A stretch of 64,000 nt of DNA, taken from Centrapalus pauciflorus (lineage: Eukaryota > Streptophyta > Magnoliopsida > Asterales > Asteraceae). Positions 14,001-25,919 of the stretch are shown piece after piece; position 1 is the stretch's first letter, and each line of letters opens with the position of its first letter. Location of the stretch: positions 432,177-496,176 of the forward strand of contig JAANYP010002796.1 in assembly GCA_020465985.1 (NCBI GenBank), read 5' to 3'. Under the pieces are notes generated by a model that did not search any database, was not told the DNA's origin, and saw nothing but the letters and a program-made list of their open reading frames with translations. The translations under genes were made by a program, and so were the position numbers.

Positions 14001-15346
14001 CAACCTCTTAACTCTGAAATTAAACAAACAATCTTAATTCATTTTAGATATGAAGTTTAGACTTCAGACCCTTTTAAGAGGGTCTTAATTAAAAACAAAC
14101 AATGTCTAACTTTTTTTAAATATCAAAAAACTAAATCTATCTATACTATTAAAAGAGTAACTATACTCATTTCTGGTGAAGCCACGTGTCGTCACCATGA
14201 ATCGACACGTGGCATTTATAGATTTTAAAAATAATAAAGAAATTTAAATCAAAAATCTATCCAAATCTAATATAATCCACTTTTAAATTCAAATCAAATC
14301 AAATCAAACAAAATCAAATGCTCTACTAACTTATTAATTAAATCTATCCAAATCTAATATAATCCACTTTTAAATTCAAACCAAATCAAATCAAACAAAA
14401 TCTAATAATCTACTAACTTATTAATTATAAGATAATATAATAAAAGTTTAAAAAATATATAAGAAAATAATTACTCTTCATATATATTTAGAAATATACA
14501 AAATTAATAGGTCATAATTAATATCACCTTAATATACTTTTGTTTATAAAATAATATTTAAATATTTATCTTTTTATTTATTATATTTTATATATATTAA
14601 AAATATCTGCGTAATACGCGGGTAATAAACTAGTCTTATAATAAAAGAAAATGTTTTCTGCCACATGGCGCTCCCTTAGAGCTCCAATTTATTAATTTTC
14701 CCGCCTTTTTATGTCATTTAATTAATTAAATTAAAATCAATTAATAATCTTTATTATTCTATTTACCTAAAATAATTTTAAAATATCTTTTGTATACAAT
14801 TAATGTGCTATTTGTTTTTTAAGAAGTTAAATGTCTGAAATCTGAAAACCACATCTGAAATTAAGAGTTGGTCTTAAGATTTGAAAACTGAAATTAAAAG
14901 GTGGTATTAAGATTGTTTGTTTCGTAATATGAAACATCTGAAAAATATTGCTTTAAAAAAATTATATCTTATAATTAATTAATTTATAAAAACAAAACAA
15001 AATTATAATAATTAATATGATAAATATTTTTAAATTAGAATTAACTGAACTTATATTTAATCAACACTTCAAAAAAAGATAATTATAATTATAATAATTA
15101 ATATGATAAATAGTTTTTTGGGGTTTGTAAACTAAAAATTAAAAAACAAACCTCTTTTTTATTTTTCAAACTCAGGCTTTTCTCTTAAAATTAATAGGTA
15201 AATTCAGAGGTTCCAACCTCTTAACTCTGAAATTAAACAAACAATCTTATTTCATTTTAGATATGAAGTTTAGACTTCAGACCCTTTTAAGAGGGTCTTA
15301 ATTAAAAACAAACAATGTCTAACTTTTTTTAAATATCAAAAAACTA
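8081..15346 (+). repeat. Six-unit tandem array of Helitron-derived 1211-bp repeats
   Basis: Units begin at 8081, 9292, 10503, 11714, 12925 and 14136, each exactly 1211 bp after the last; the final unit is about 2 bp longer. Each unit has two parts. Part A (496 bp, 8081-8576 in unit 1) begins TCTATCTATACTATTAAAAG and ends with the hairpin GCGTAATACGC, then GGGTAATAAA and CTAG followed by T. Part B (715 bp, 8577-9291) begins TCTTATAATAAAAG and carries a nested MITE. TC starts, a 3' hairpin and CTRR ends are Helitron hallmarks. Units 1-5 look almost identical (unit 1 differs at about 8219, TTC for TCC). Unit 6 has several substitutions and is probably the oldest. No coding capacity. Confidence 0.9.
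8748..9260. mobile_element. Nested MITE inside each array unit (copy shown: unit 1)
   Basis: Within part B of every unit, sequence from about CTATTTGTTTTTTAAG (8751) to AAAAACAAACAAT (9247-9259) has inverted termini. It is absent from the corresponding place in the related Helitron at 15604-16224, so it is an insertion that predates amplification of the array. Equivalent copies follow at +1211-bp steps. A hairpin AGACCC...GGGTCT (about 9219-9240) lies near its right end. The TIR sequence suggests a hAT-type element; I could not define a clean target duplication. Confidence 0.55.
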
Positions 15347-15603
15347 AATTTAAAAATACTAATGATAGAATAAATTTTTATGTATAATCCTTGAAATAAA
15401 ATAAATAATTTTTTTAAGTTAGAAAAATAAAAATAAAATAAAATAATAATCTTTTTTTTTTCATAATCGGAAAATAAAAATTCCTTTTCAAACTTATAAA
15501 AATATAAGGAATTATTATCATTTCTAAAACATTAAACAACGAAAAAATTAAAAATATAATATAAACTTCTATATCTATATCTATTTATATATCTAGATCT
15601 ACA
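14634..15603 (+). mobile_element. Helitron B copy 1, 3' truncated, at end of array
   Basis: After the CTAG end of the last A element (14630-14633), sequence starts TCTTATAATAAAAG and continues past the array end (15346) without interruption. It matches the downstream B element through blocks such as ATAATCCTTGAAATAAAATAA. It therefore shows the original uninterrupted B sequence. It lacks the 3' hairpin and CTAG end of copy 2 and decays into TATATCTA-rich DNA at about 15565-15603. It carries the nested MITE described above. Confidence 0.6.
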
Positions 15604-16224
15604 TCTTATAATAAAAGAAAAATAGTACTTGGCACATGACGCACCTTTAAGCTCCAACTTATTGATTTTTCCATCTTTTTTTAAAAAATAAGATAACATT
15701 TATTTTGATAACACATGTCATTTAATTAATTAAATTAAAATTAATAAATAATCCTTATTATTCTTTTTACCTAAAATAATTCATAAATATCTTTTGTAAT
15801 ACACTCCAACTTTTTTTTTTTAAATATGAAGAAACTAAAAATTAAAAAAATACAGATAATAGAATAAAATTTTATGTCTAATCCTTGAAATAAAATAAAT
15901 AATTTTATAAGTTAGAATTTAAAATTTTAAGAAAATAATAATTTTTTTTCATACTCGAAATTAAAATAAATTCTATTCAAACTTATAAAAGTATAAGCAT
16001 TATTATCGATTTAAAAACCTTGAACAATAACAAAATTAAAAATATAATATTAAACAACATATAAAAAGTAATTAGGTTTCATACATAATTAAAGTAAAGG
16101 AAGCAAAATATTATTTGGTAAACCTAGCTTTAATACTTGAAAATATAAAATAATTTATAATAATCATTTATTATTATTATCTTTTTAAAAATGTAACCCA
16201 TGTAATACATGGGTAATACACTAG
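15604..16224 (+). mobile_element. Short non-autonomous Helitron (B copy 2)
   Basis: A 621-bp element starting TCTTATAATAAAAGAAAAAT and ending with the 19-nt palindrome ACCCATGTAATACATGGGT (16196-16214), then AATACA and CTAG (16221-16224) followed by T. TC at the 5' end, a hairpin about 6 nt from CTRR and insertion between A and T fit a Helitron. No RepHel coding sequence is present. It is the uninterrupted relative of part B in the tandem array. Confidence 0.8.
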
Positions 16225-18384
16225 TTTTAACTAAAAAAAGAAAAAGCTAATTATTTATTATTAAAAATGATACTTGCAGGATGTCAAAAACATTCAAGTG
16301 TTTTTGGATTTAAACTTCGTTAGATTCTACTTCTACACCATGATATTGTGACAACAGTCACCAACAAAATGAATTTAAAAAAGTCACCAAGGTTGATATT
16401 TGAAAATGCTAGCAGACAACAACGAAATGTCAGTGGCCCAGTGGACCTAGAAGCTTGGAGCAGATCAGAAAATATGCATCGTCCATAGACATTTCTTATA
16501 AGTTATAAATGCATATTGAAAATATATCGATTATGATTGAAAAATCATGGCTCTAAATTTAAAACTTAAAAATATTAATTTATCAATAAAGTAACAACAT
16601 TTATTAAACGATAAATCCCATGAATATTAATTAGTATATTGAGGTTTATTGTATGGCAAAAAGAAAAAACCAACAATAAAACTTGAAAATTGAATATATT
16701 GAATTGGGTATAGAGATATCCAAAATACTATTGAGAGTTATAATTCCAATCACGATTTTATGATCCTCAATGTCCAATATGGTGACACCGGGTATCATCC
16801 GAATGCTACATGGCACTGGTATTAGTGGTGTACCCCCTCCCCACCCCACCCCAACCCAACCCAACCTAACCCAACCCAACCCAATTTAGATGTCAATAAA
16901 TCTGTAAAAATCAATACGAGGATACCAATGTGCCATGGAATGATGTTGTTGAATGAGGTTTAGGATATCTTTTTTTATTTTTATTAAACTCTATAAATAT
17001 TCATCCCTATACTCACTTTGGGCACCAAATATATATATATTTTTCCTAGACTCATTCTAAAATCTTTGTAAAGCCTACAAATTCCTTTCGATATATTCGA
17101 AATGGATCGTAGGGCCGGGAAGCAACCAGTTTCTAACCAAAGACAAAGAAAACATTGCTTTCTCTCTGCAATTCCATCAACCACATGAATCTTATTGACA
17201 TCAACTTAAACAAGTAAACGTTATCAAAGTAGTATATTTTTTACATCTCGGTTACTAAAATTTTATTAAGAACATTAATTTCTAGTAATTGTAAATAATA
17301 TATTAGATATCTAATTAATCTTAGATATATAATCATTAGCTAAATGATGTTGAAGTTATTTTGTCACTTTCTCTCCTATTTACTTGTTTAAGAGAACATA
17401 AGGTTAATCCGGTCAACATTAACATTGCGTTATTTTTTATGGAAATTGAAAAGGAATAGAAGGAATGAGATGGAAATGGAAGAATACATAGATTCACATA
17501 TGTTTTTCAATGATTTTGAAGGAGGAAAAACATGGAGAAAGATGAAAATCCTCTTAATTTCAGTTAATCCGTTTATGAAAAGATAGCAGAAAATTAGTGT
17601 TAAAGCTCCCAAACATGTTCCTTCGGCTCCTATTTTCCTAACATTTTCCTTCTTTTTCTTCTCGTTTTTTTTGTTACATCCTGTTTTCAAACTTCCTTAT
17701 TTAGAGACAAAAAAGGAAGACAAATGACCGAAAGAGAGAATAGGAAGAAGAAAACAAAGGATAACAAAAAAGAAAAAATATGAAAACTCGAGCAGGTGAT
17801 TCATAGTCGTTTCCTTTTCCTTTCGTTCCGATTTTCCTTACAAATCTGCTCATTTCTCTTTCTTTCCTTTCAAATCGGTTTTTGAAACACAACTTTGTGT
17901 TGTGTTTTTTAAAACACAACATTGTGTTGTGTTTTAAAACTCAATTCATCACGATGTTAAATAATTTTTAATGATTAAAAATACACGACGTTTGAAGTTG
18001 TTTTGATTTTGGAAAAACAATAGAACTAGAGAAGCAAGAACAAAAGGGAGAAAATAATACTGGATGACCTAACGTCGAATCATCCAATCAAGAACACGAA
18101 ACTGATGGTGTAATACTGTGATCGCATCTTCATCTTATCAGGTGAAAATTCCACTGCTTAGATCCTACACTCGCTGTATAAATCATAAGTATCGGTTAGT
18201 GAGTACGCTGGACGATCGGTACCTTCTCCTCCATAATCTCCAGAGGGTGCAAAATCCTCTCCCATACCTCCACCGGCACTGTTCGCTCTACAATTAGTCC
18301 TAACCTTTTCCGGCTACGTCAAGACGGTGTACAAATAAAGTCGAAGACAGTGAATAGGAGGCGGAAGAATAAAGAAAGAGGAAA
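16225..18384. other. Intergenic spacer with CCCAA tract and hairpins
   Basis: No gene seen. 16837-16884 is a degenerate (CCCAA/CCCCA)n tract; it is not the plant telomere repeat. 17883-17938 holds two hairpin-forming repeats built on AAAACACAAC / GTTGTGTTTT. Minus-strand ORFs at 17430-17922 are low-complexity (Lys/Glu- and Phe-rich) and not supported as genes. The BRCC36 promoter and 5' leader must lie in the last few hundred bases. Confidence 0.5.
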
Positions 18385-20936
18385 ATGTCGCTAACGAGTG
18401 TGAGAATGTCGGAGGATGTGTGGTTGACGTGTCTCACTCACGCATTGTCCACAGAAACTGAAGAGATCATGGGGCTTCTTCTTGGTGATATTCAGGTTAG
18501 TAGGTTACACTTCTGCATTGATCAATCTCTCATCAACTGTTTCTAGGGTTTTTTTTTTGGCTTTAAAACCCTTAATTTAATTCTACACATTGGCTACCTT
18601 GGAGCTGATGCATAATCCATTAACTTAATTGTGATTCAGACTGAATATTTCGTCCCGTGGTCTGAATGAAATTGATCTGTTCAAAACTCTGCATGCACTA
18701 TGGTGATCATGTCATATGATAGGGTTCATAGCTGAACTCTGTTTCAAGTTGTAGCATTTCAAATGACTGCAATGTTGATGGATGATGGAACTTGGGCAAA
18801 GAATGTAGAAAGTAATAACAAAATAATGAAGAATCACTTTTTAAACCTTAGGGCTTAGGGTCAGAACTTTTTTATGTCTTAGCTTGTTTGGACGATGATT
18901 TATGTCGTGCTGTGATAAGCTAAGTAAGCCTTGCAGGAACAATAGATATTGACATGGAGGACCATAATGTTTCTTAACTCACACTTGATGGTTACAAATG
19001 AGGAGCTCTTCCCCTTTTAACATTCGATGCAATATCTGGAGTTCTGGACCCATATTATCTCTAGGTTATCCAACCTTACTACAAGGTTTACAAAACTTTT
19101 TACAAGCTACAACTTATGAGAAGAGTCTAGTACAACATGGGGAAAACTACATTATTTCCAGAGAACGCCTTGGGGAATGCCTGCTAGGCAAACCTCTTGG
19201 CGCTGAGACGACCCTTATGTAGCATTTCCAGACTCTAAGGATTCAGGCTGTTACACTAGGATCCCTTAGGTTTCATACCTACGATATAGGGCATCTTATG
19301 GTAGAAAAAGGTATCAAAAGTAATCTCTGGTATTGAATAACAAACGCAAGAGTATGTCCTTAAATTAGTCCTCTGACGGAATAATAATTACTCTATTGGA
19401 TTTCATTACCAAAAGTGGGTTTCAGTTTGACCACCTTGTTGAATTTTTAGTTGTGTGTTTACACTATGCATTGTAAAAATGTAAGCTCTGAGCCTCTGAC
19501 CACTATAGATAGTTGATTTTTGTGATTTCTCCTTTCTTTCCAACTTTACTGGTTTCTCAACTTCATAAATTTTTTAGGTATGAAATTTCTGCAAGGTAGC
19601 TTTTGAAATTGGCAGGCTGACAATTAGAACACGATCAAATTCAAAGAGAGTGTTAGTACGCACAGAAAGAGCCGCTAGATAATAGGGTGCGGGGAATGCG
19701 CTCTTTGAAAGAATAGGCTCTGGGACTGTTGACTTTTCTTTCTGTGTTTATGCGGAAGAGGGGTTCTTCCCCATCAGGCTCTGTGTTGGCTGTTATCTAA
19801 CATGAATCATATGATCTTTTTGAATTTTAGAGGTTTGTTTAGCTTTAAGATAGAAGAGATTTTAATGGTCACTATTACCTATTTTAATACTTTAATCTAC
19901 TTTGATCCATATGCTGTACTGAATAATACGCAAGGCTTCTATCATCTCCCTCCTTGTGTATGTCATGTCAATTGTCATTTTGTGGAATAATGATGAGCAA
20001 AATACCTTCTGCGTTTGAGTTCTCAAAATGTTAATGATAAGCGGTGGTGGAAAGTGCCAAACTGCCAATGCTATCATGATGTAGGATATTACATCTTTTT
20101 TATTGTTGCCCAATCTTATATTTTTCCCTTTCCAGAGTCGGTTTTTGATTTTTTTAAACCCAAACCTAATACCTTATGAGTTCATTATTGGCATCAATGC
20201 TTTTAGGTCCTGGCTCCACAATGTTTGTTTCTATTACTTTCATTGTTTGATGTAATTATCTGTCTTTACAAGACTACAACATACCGATTTATATTCATAT
20301 CCACTTTGAAGTTACTAAACAAGCAATCACACACTCAATAATCGGAAGTGGAAAATAATCATAGGACCGAGTGAGCAGTATATTTTATCAAGTTTCGTTG
20401 AGTATTTTGTGTTGACTAACAGAGTAAGGAAAAAAATTTATGCACACACTCACACGTGGCATCGCCTTGTTGGTTGTAGTTTCCTTGATTCCTTTTTTTT
20501 TTGTTCTTTCATTTGCTATGATTGCGTATTCAGCACTTAAAGAACGGGAGTGTGACTGCCCTGATCTGGGGAGCTCTACCACAACCACGATCCGATAGGC
20601 AGAAGGATCGGGTCGAGACAAATCCTGAGCAGCTGACAGCTGCATCAGTTCAGGCTGAGATATCCTTCATATGATGCTTCCTTCTTATTTAGTTCTTTAT
20701 AATACTCGAAACTTCAAATTATCTTATTTCCACTTGGCACTCATTACTCTAATTAAGAAATCAACTAGCAGCACTTTACTTTGTATGTGCAATTGATTAA
20801 TCACTCATTACTCACCCTGCTGAATGGAAAATTAACAACTCTTTTGAGTTTTTGTATCAACTTATCTGCACCTGTAATTGTCCTTCTTGGTGGTTTTAAT
20901 ATTATCATTGTTTTTACTCTCTCGGTTGTTTGTTGT

Positions 20937-20967
<31 letters not shown>

Positions 20968-23512
20968 GGGGTTGAAACCAAGGGATGCTTTTGTTTTTCC
21001 AATTAACACGACAACACAGAATGACTGTGGAAACAGGAAGAACGACACGAGTGATTGGCTGGTATCATTCACATCCACATATCACAGTTCTACCTTCCCA
21101 TGTTGGTAAGAATTCACATACTATCGCTATGCTATCTTACCTTTTTTTTCTATGTGGTAGATCCGTAGATGTAAAAATAAGTGTGTTGTCATCATCATCA
21201 CCATTATTATTATTTTGTGGATATTTCAAGTTAATAGGTTGGATTTCAATTGGAAATCTTGGGTTGTCAATCCTTCAATGTTATGCAATGTTTTGTAGCT
21301 AGGTGCTAATTATGGTTCTTCTCTTCCTAGTTCCTCCTCAGAAGTAGTAGATTTTGTGTACTTGCTGGTTGCCCAGATTCTGCTTAATTTATTACTGTTA
21401 CTTTGTGTGTTTTGTTTATGCCGTTGTGTATTTTTTATCCCCTCACATATTCTATGGGCCTCACTGTCTCACTTCTAGCCTCAAAGTAAGAGCTCTTCTT
21501 TGTGAAATTGTATGTTGCGAATGATGTCTGGTGAGGAGATGTCTGAACACCTGCCTGCCCTGCCCATGTCACCACCATATCTACTTTAAATGATCATATG
21601 CAATTCCTAGTTTAAAAATGTTCATTCTTGCTAACTAAAATGGCCATGTTGACCACTTATTGTTCTTGTGAATATATGCTTATGGAAGTTGGGACTTTGT
21701 CATTTTAGATTTGAAATGTCTTTCTGTGCGTATCTTTTGACTTTCTTCTAAGCAACTCATATATAACTAGTTGTTGATGCATTACTTTTGAAAGGATGGT
21801 TGAATTTAGAATAATATAGCATGCAAGGTGTCAGGGTGGAAATCAATCTGCTCATTTGTTTTTGTTAATGCATATCTGTTTCTCATTCTGTAATAAATAT
21901 GTTGTGATGTCTATATCTTTTGCAGATGTGCGGACTCAGGCCATGTATCAACTACTTGATTCTGGGTTTATAGGATTGATATTTTCATGTTTCAATGAAG
22001 ACCAACACAAGGTTCTGATTTGTATCTAAACTCTATGAATAGAAATGACAAATTCAACCCATTTATAAGGAAATGGGTCAATTTGGGTTTGTATCTTATT
22101 GATAACGGGTCAAATGGGTAAAATTTATAATAATTAGCTAAAAATGGAATGGTCACTTGGGCTGAGGGTCAAAAGTTGACTAATGTGTATTGAATTGCTT
22201 ACAGCGTCCTAAATCCTATTATTTAAAATGACAATATTATTTTTTAAAATAATATAATTTTTGAAACCATGTAGTATGTTTATAAGTATACATTAGTTAC
22301 ATTTTTTCAAAGAGGAGGAAGAAGTGTTAGTGGGACCCAAACGCAACCTGCCCGACCCGCTTGATATGCCTGTGTGCCACATCTAGGCTCAAGCTATGAA
22401 GAATCCAGTTATTCAATATGTTTTTTTATGTGCAGCTTATATCTCTATTGATGATATCAGGTTGGAAGAATCCAAGTGACTGCATTCCAATCCTTGGATG
22501 GAAAGCAAACTCAAGTGACTAAACCTATTCCTGTATCCCCTATTCATAGAAGTTCCATTATTGATCTTGAATCATCTATAAGTTCCTCAGAGAATTCGCT
22601 CACAAGATCTGGTTCAACACGGGCAGAAAGCTTAGAACATGACACCGGTGATTCAAGATCGATTTCCGGAATTTCAAAGGTATAGTTTGTACTCCAAATT
22701 TGGGTGTCTTATTATGTATTGATACTGAGCATTAGGTATTGTAATATCTGTAGGTAGAAGAAATTAATGTGTAAGCTGTAATTGCTAGGATTTAGAGTAT
22801 TGCTATTTAGTATTTAACTGGCAACTGTGTAAATGACTAAAGCAATAAAGTGTAAACAACTGGGAGGGTGTAAAATCTAGTTCAGCTGAGCTCGAATGGG
22901 TATTTCATTTAATAAATTAAAACATACGTTCTTGAATAGAAGCAAACCTCAATTAATAATCTATCTGCATACAACCCTTAACTAATGTGGAACAATATGT
23001 AATTGTCAGGTTGGAGGAAACTCAACTCCTTTAGGAGGTTTTTTTGGAAATGCAGAAGCCAGCTATACAGGAAGAGTAGGAGGGAACCACCCTTCTGAAA
23101 ACATAGAAAGTGCAATAGTTGATATTGACCCGATGGATATGTCCGATGGTATGCAAGAGGCTATGCATCTTTCAAATATGGAAATGAGGTATGTTCCATT
23201 TTTATTCTGTTCAGTAAGTGCATGTTTAATAACATGCTTCTTTCAGATTGTTTCCTTCTATACTCGAGAGTTTTGTCTAAAATTGAAAAACAAGTGATAA
23301 TCTCAAATATGAATCCACGATCCAACTCTCTTTGTTAGGATAAGAGAGAGAAGTACATCATTGACAATTAACTTGAAAAGTTGAAATCAGTTTTTTTACA
23401 AGGAACCTATGCAGTTATTGCCATCAAAAATCAAATAGCGGTCAAGGACCGCCATTTGCTATAGCGGTTCTCGCGGTGATATAGTGGTTTACATACATGC
23501 ATGCATGCATCA

Positions 23513-23543
<31 letters not shown>

Positions 23544-25349
23544 GGTTCGAGAGAGTACCACTCATTATGCAGTGCACCAAAAGGTACCACTTTTAATAAA
23601 TTTTTTAATTTTTTTTTCATAAACATGCTTTTTAATCAACAATATGTGAATTTCACATACATTCACATCTCCTAACTCTTTAAAAGTGATGTTAACGTAC
23701 ACTTACATATTTTTGCGTACTTGTGAACGTACATTTATATGATGCATGATTTCGGGCACTTCAAATGTGTGAATGTGCATGAAATTTATGTTTCATTTTT
23801 ATAATGTTATTTAAAACATGTTTATGAAAAAAAATTTAAATAAAATATTTTTACGAGTGGACGAGTGGTACTTTCTGGTGCGTTGCATAATAGGTGGTAC
23901 TCATTTAAACCTAAATCTATATATATCATTAAAGGTTATATAAAAAACATAACTTGATACATATATAAAATAGAAATCATCATCTTATCGTTCCATGTAG
24001 TGATTCAACTCTTTTCTCAAAGAATCATCTCATCATCATTGCGAAAAGGATGATCAATGGCTACATAAAGTTCCGTTCTAATCTCCTTGTTCTTTCTCAT
24101 AATAGTGCTAAGTTTAACCACTATGGAATACAAATTGCATCAATATTGCGGTAAATAGCGCCGCTACTAGTGGGACCGCTATTTTATAAAGGTCCACTAA
24201 CCGCTATAGCGCCGCGCATAACCAATTTGGCGGCCTTGTACATGGAACTCTGGGAATGCGGTAAACACATGCCCACTTTAGGCAATCATAACTTATGATC
24301 AGAGTTCAGTTACGGGGCATGTGAACAACCCACAGAAACACAAATACCTGTTGTCAAAATGCATCATCTTAAGAAGTAACTTTCAATTAATTTAGGTTTA
24401 ATTTCAAATTTGAGTTTTTGACCAAACCTGCCAAAAATAGAGCCATACTGTATAAAGAACCCTTCTTGTATAGCTTAGAAACTATTCTGGAATAAATGTT
24501 TTTCTAAAGCTTGTGCTATGCAAATGTGTGTTTCCATCCAGCATCGCTCTCTATTTCAACCCAATTGTTTCTTATGCAGTGGTGCAGAGTACGTCAGGAA
24601 AGAAGTTCCTCTTCATGTCTTGCCAACCTCTTCTCTTCTCAATCTTGATTCACCTTTGACATCATTCTCAGATTTACAAACAATGTTGTATGAAGAGGAG
24701 CGGACTGCATATAATCAAGCAATCTTACAAAGCATGCGGTATGTACAATACTTTATCACATCCTAATTATGGCTTATTCCTATTGCTCCCTTCATTTTAG
24801 CACATTCTACCATGTTCGATGTAGGGACGGAAAAGTCCACCCGCTTTCTTTCATTCATCACACTTCAACGTATCAGGCTTCCATATGCAAGTTATTGGAG
24901 TATTGGTAAGGATTTACCTCCCCTCCTCTTTCAAGCCTTATTGATAATCTTTTTCAAGCTCATACGTATCTTGATTTGCAGTTTAAGTCCTGCCATAACT
25001 TCCCTCCAGGCCCGTGTAACGGAAAATGAAATCAGGGTATGAATATCTTCTCTTCTTTACATGTGAATTAACATCAAAATCTGTCGAATTTGACGGTATG
25101 TTGATACTGTGGTGGTACCTGTTAGGTTTGAACTAATTGTAGTATTTTTCAAACCAGTTGGAGATGTTGAGAAAGGAAGCCGATATTCTAGAGAAAGAGT
25201 GTAGTTCAAGTTCAAGTTCCAGTTCCCTGCGAAGTGGCTCATCTCCCGGGCATAGAGGAACCAATAATAAGGACCTATATAGTCCTTTTGAATCGAACCG
25301 TTTGAGATCTAATTCTGGTTCTGGTAATCGTAGCAGAAGAGCCACTTAA
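18385..25349 (+). CDS. BRCC36: BRCC36-type K63-specific deubiquitinase (JAMM/MPN+)
   Basis: Ten exons give a 431-aa protein: 18385-18495, 20534-20659, 21018-21105, 21926-22011, 22461-22679, 23010-23188, 24580-24738, 24825-24905, 24982-25036, 25158-25349. All joins keep frame. The N-terminal MPN+ domain has the zinc metalloprotease motif: Glu27 in EEIMGLLLG and H96-S-H98-(7)-S106-x-x-D109 in HSHPHITVLPSHVD. BRCC36 removes Lys63-linked ubiquitin and in plants is linked to DNA repair by homologous recombination. The middle is Ser-rich; the conserved block AEYVRKEVPLHVLPTSSLLN and a C-terminal helical region follow, then a poly-Ser stretch near the end. Every intron is GT-AG except intron 2, which is AT-AC (U12 type). 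The start was chosen because MSLTSV...MSEDVWLTCLTHALSTE matches the family's N-terminus as I recall it. Confidence 0.93.
20660..21017 (+). other. U12-type AT-AC intron of BRCC36
   Basis: Intron 2 begins ATATCCTT, the exact consensus of a U12-dependent 5' splice site, and ends AC, directly before AGAATGACT. Exon 2 ends GCTGAG in phase 0 and exon 3 resumes with Arg-Met-Thr, preserving the conserved junction. TTTTCCAATTAAC lies just upstream of the 3' end and resembles the U12 branch site, with an A about 11 nt from the junction. Reading through hits a stop after GAGATATCCTTCATA. The intron also contains a (GT)n tract followed by 21 G (20933-20971). Confidence 0.85.
20933..20971 (+). repeat. (GT)n plus 21-bp poly-G tract
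   Basis: A GT dinucleotide run (about 20933-20950) passes directly into 21 consecutive G (20951-20971), inside the U12 intron about 46 bp before its 3' end. Such a tract is prone to slippage and to sequencing-length error. Confidence 0.9.
23430..24245. mobile_element. Probable degenerate transposon in BRCC36 intron 6
   Basis: GC-richer sequence at the two ends (GGACCGCCATTTGCTATAGCGGTT at 23449-23472; the right end near 24196-24236 reads as an imperfect inverse, CCGCTATAGCG...GGCGGCC) brackets AT-rich DNA. Inside lie a (GA)14 tract (23513-23540) and a stretch (ACATTCACATAC-type repeats) that resembles 52170-52500. This suggests a degenerate inverted-repeat element in the intron. Exact borders and a target duplication were not found. 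Confidence 0.4.
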
Positions 25350-25919
25350 TCAAATACATCCAAGCTACATACATTGCTTCCCTTTTTGCCTTTGCCAGTA
25401 TATGGCACATATCGGCATATGCTGCAGGTTTTTTGGTCCATTAATGGTTCCTATGATGACCGAGTTCATCCATGTAACATGTGCATTCTTTATTTTAAGA
25501 TGTGAAGCATTCGACGGGGTCATTGCTCTTTTTTAAGATTTTTCCGACTGTAGCAAAACTGCTGCTCCAATTTGTTCAATGTACTTATACAATATGTTGT
25601 GATTTGTATTCAAAATCGAGCAACTTTGATCCGGTGTCTTTTTGCCAAGCACGGGGACTTCACAGCACTTTGGCTCACGTACGAACTTGCAAAAGTTAAG
25701 CATGTGCTTGGCTTGCTAGAAGCTCGATCCTTGTATACATTCGGTTGGTATATACTCGTATAACATTGCATTTATTTCAAATGCCAAAATTAACACTGCC
25801 ATCAAAGTCGAAACCGATTGAACAATTTCTAACTACAATGGATTAATACATCAAAACCCGAACTTGAAGACACATTTATGGATTTGATATATGGATGGGG
25901 GTTTGTTAATTGTTACTTG

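Noticed and set aside
8081..15346. CRISPR-like or satellite-like regular array
   Set aside because: Units are 1211 bp with Helitron ends, not short repeats with unique spacers, and the organism is a plant.
16837..16884. Interstitial telomere repeat
   Set aside because: The motif is CCCAA/CCCCA, not the plant telomere unit CCCTAAA.
17430..17922. Minus-strand ORFs of 86 and 73 codons
   Set aside because: Composition is driven by A- and T-rich purine/pyrimidine tracts; no conserved features.
18998..20113. ORFs within BRCC36 intron 1
   Set aside because: Short, unrelated frames inside an intron; no conserved protein signature.
20640..20665. Conventional GT-AG splicing of BRCC36 intron 2 using the GT at 20648
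   Set aside because: Joining it to the AG at 21018-21019 breaks the frame at once, and it would drop conserved residues before RMT.
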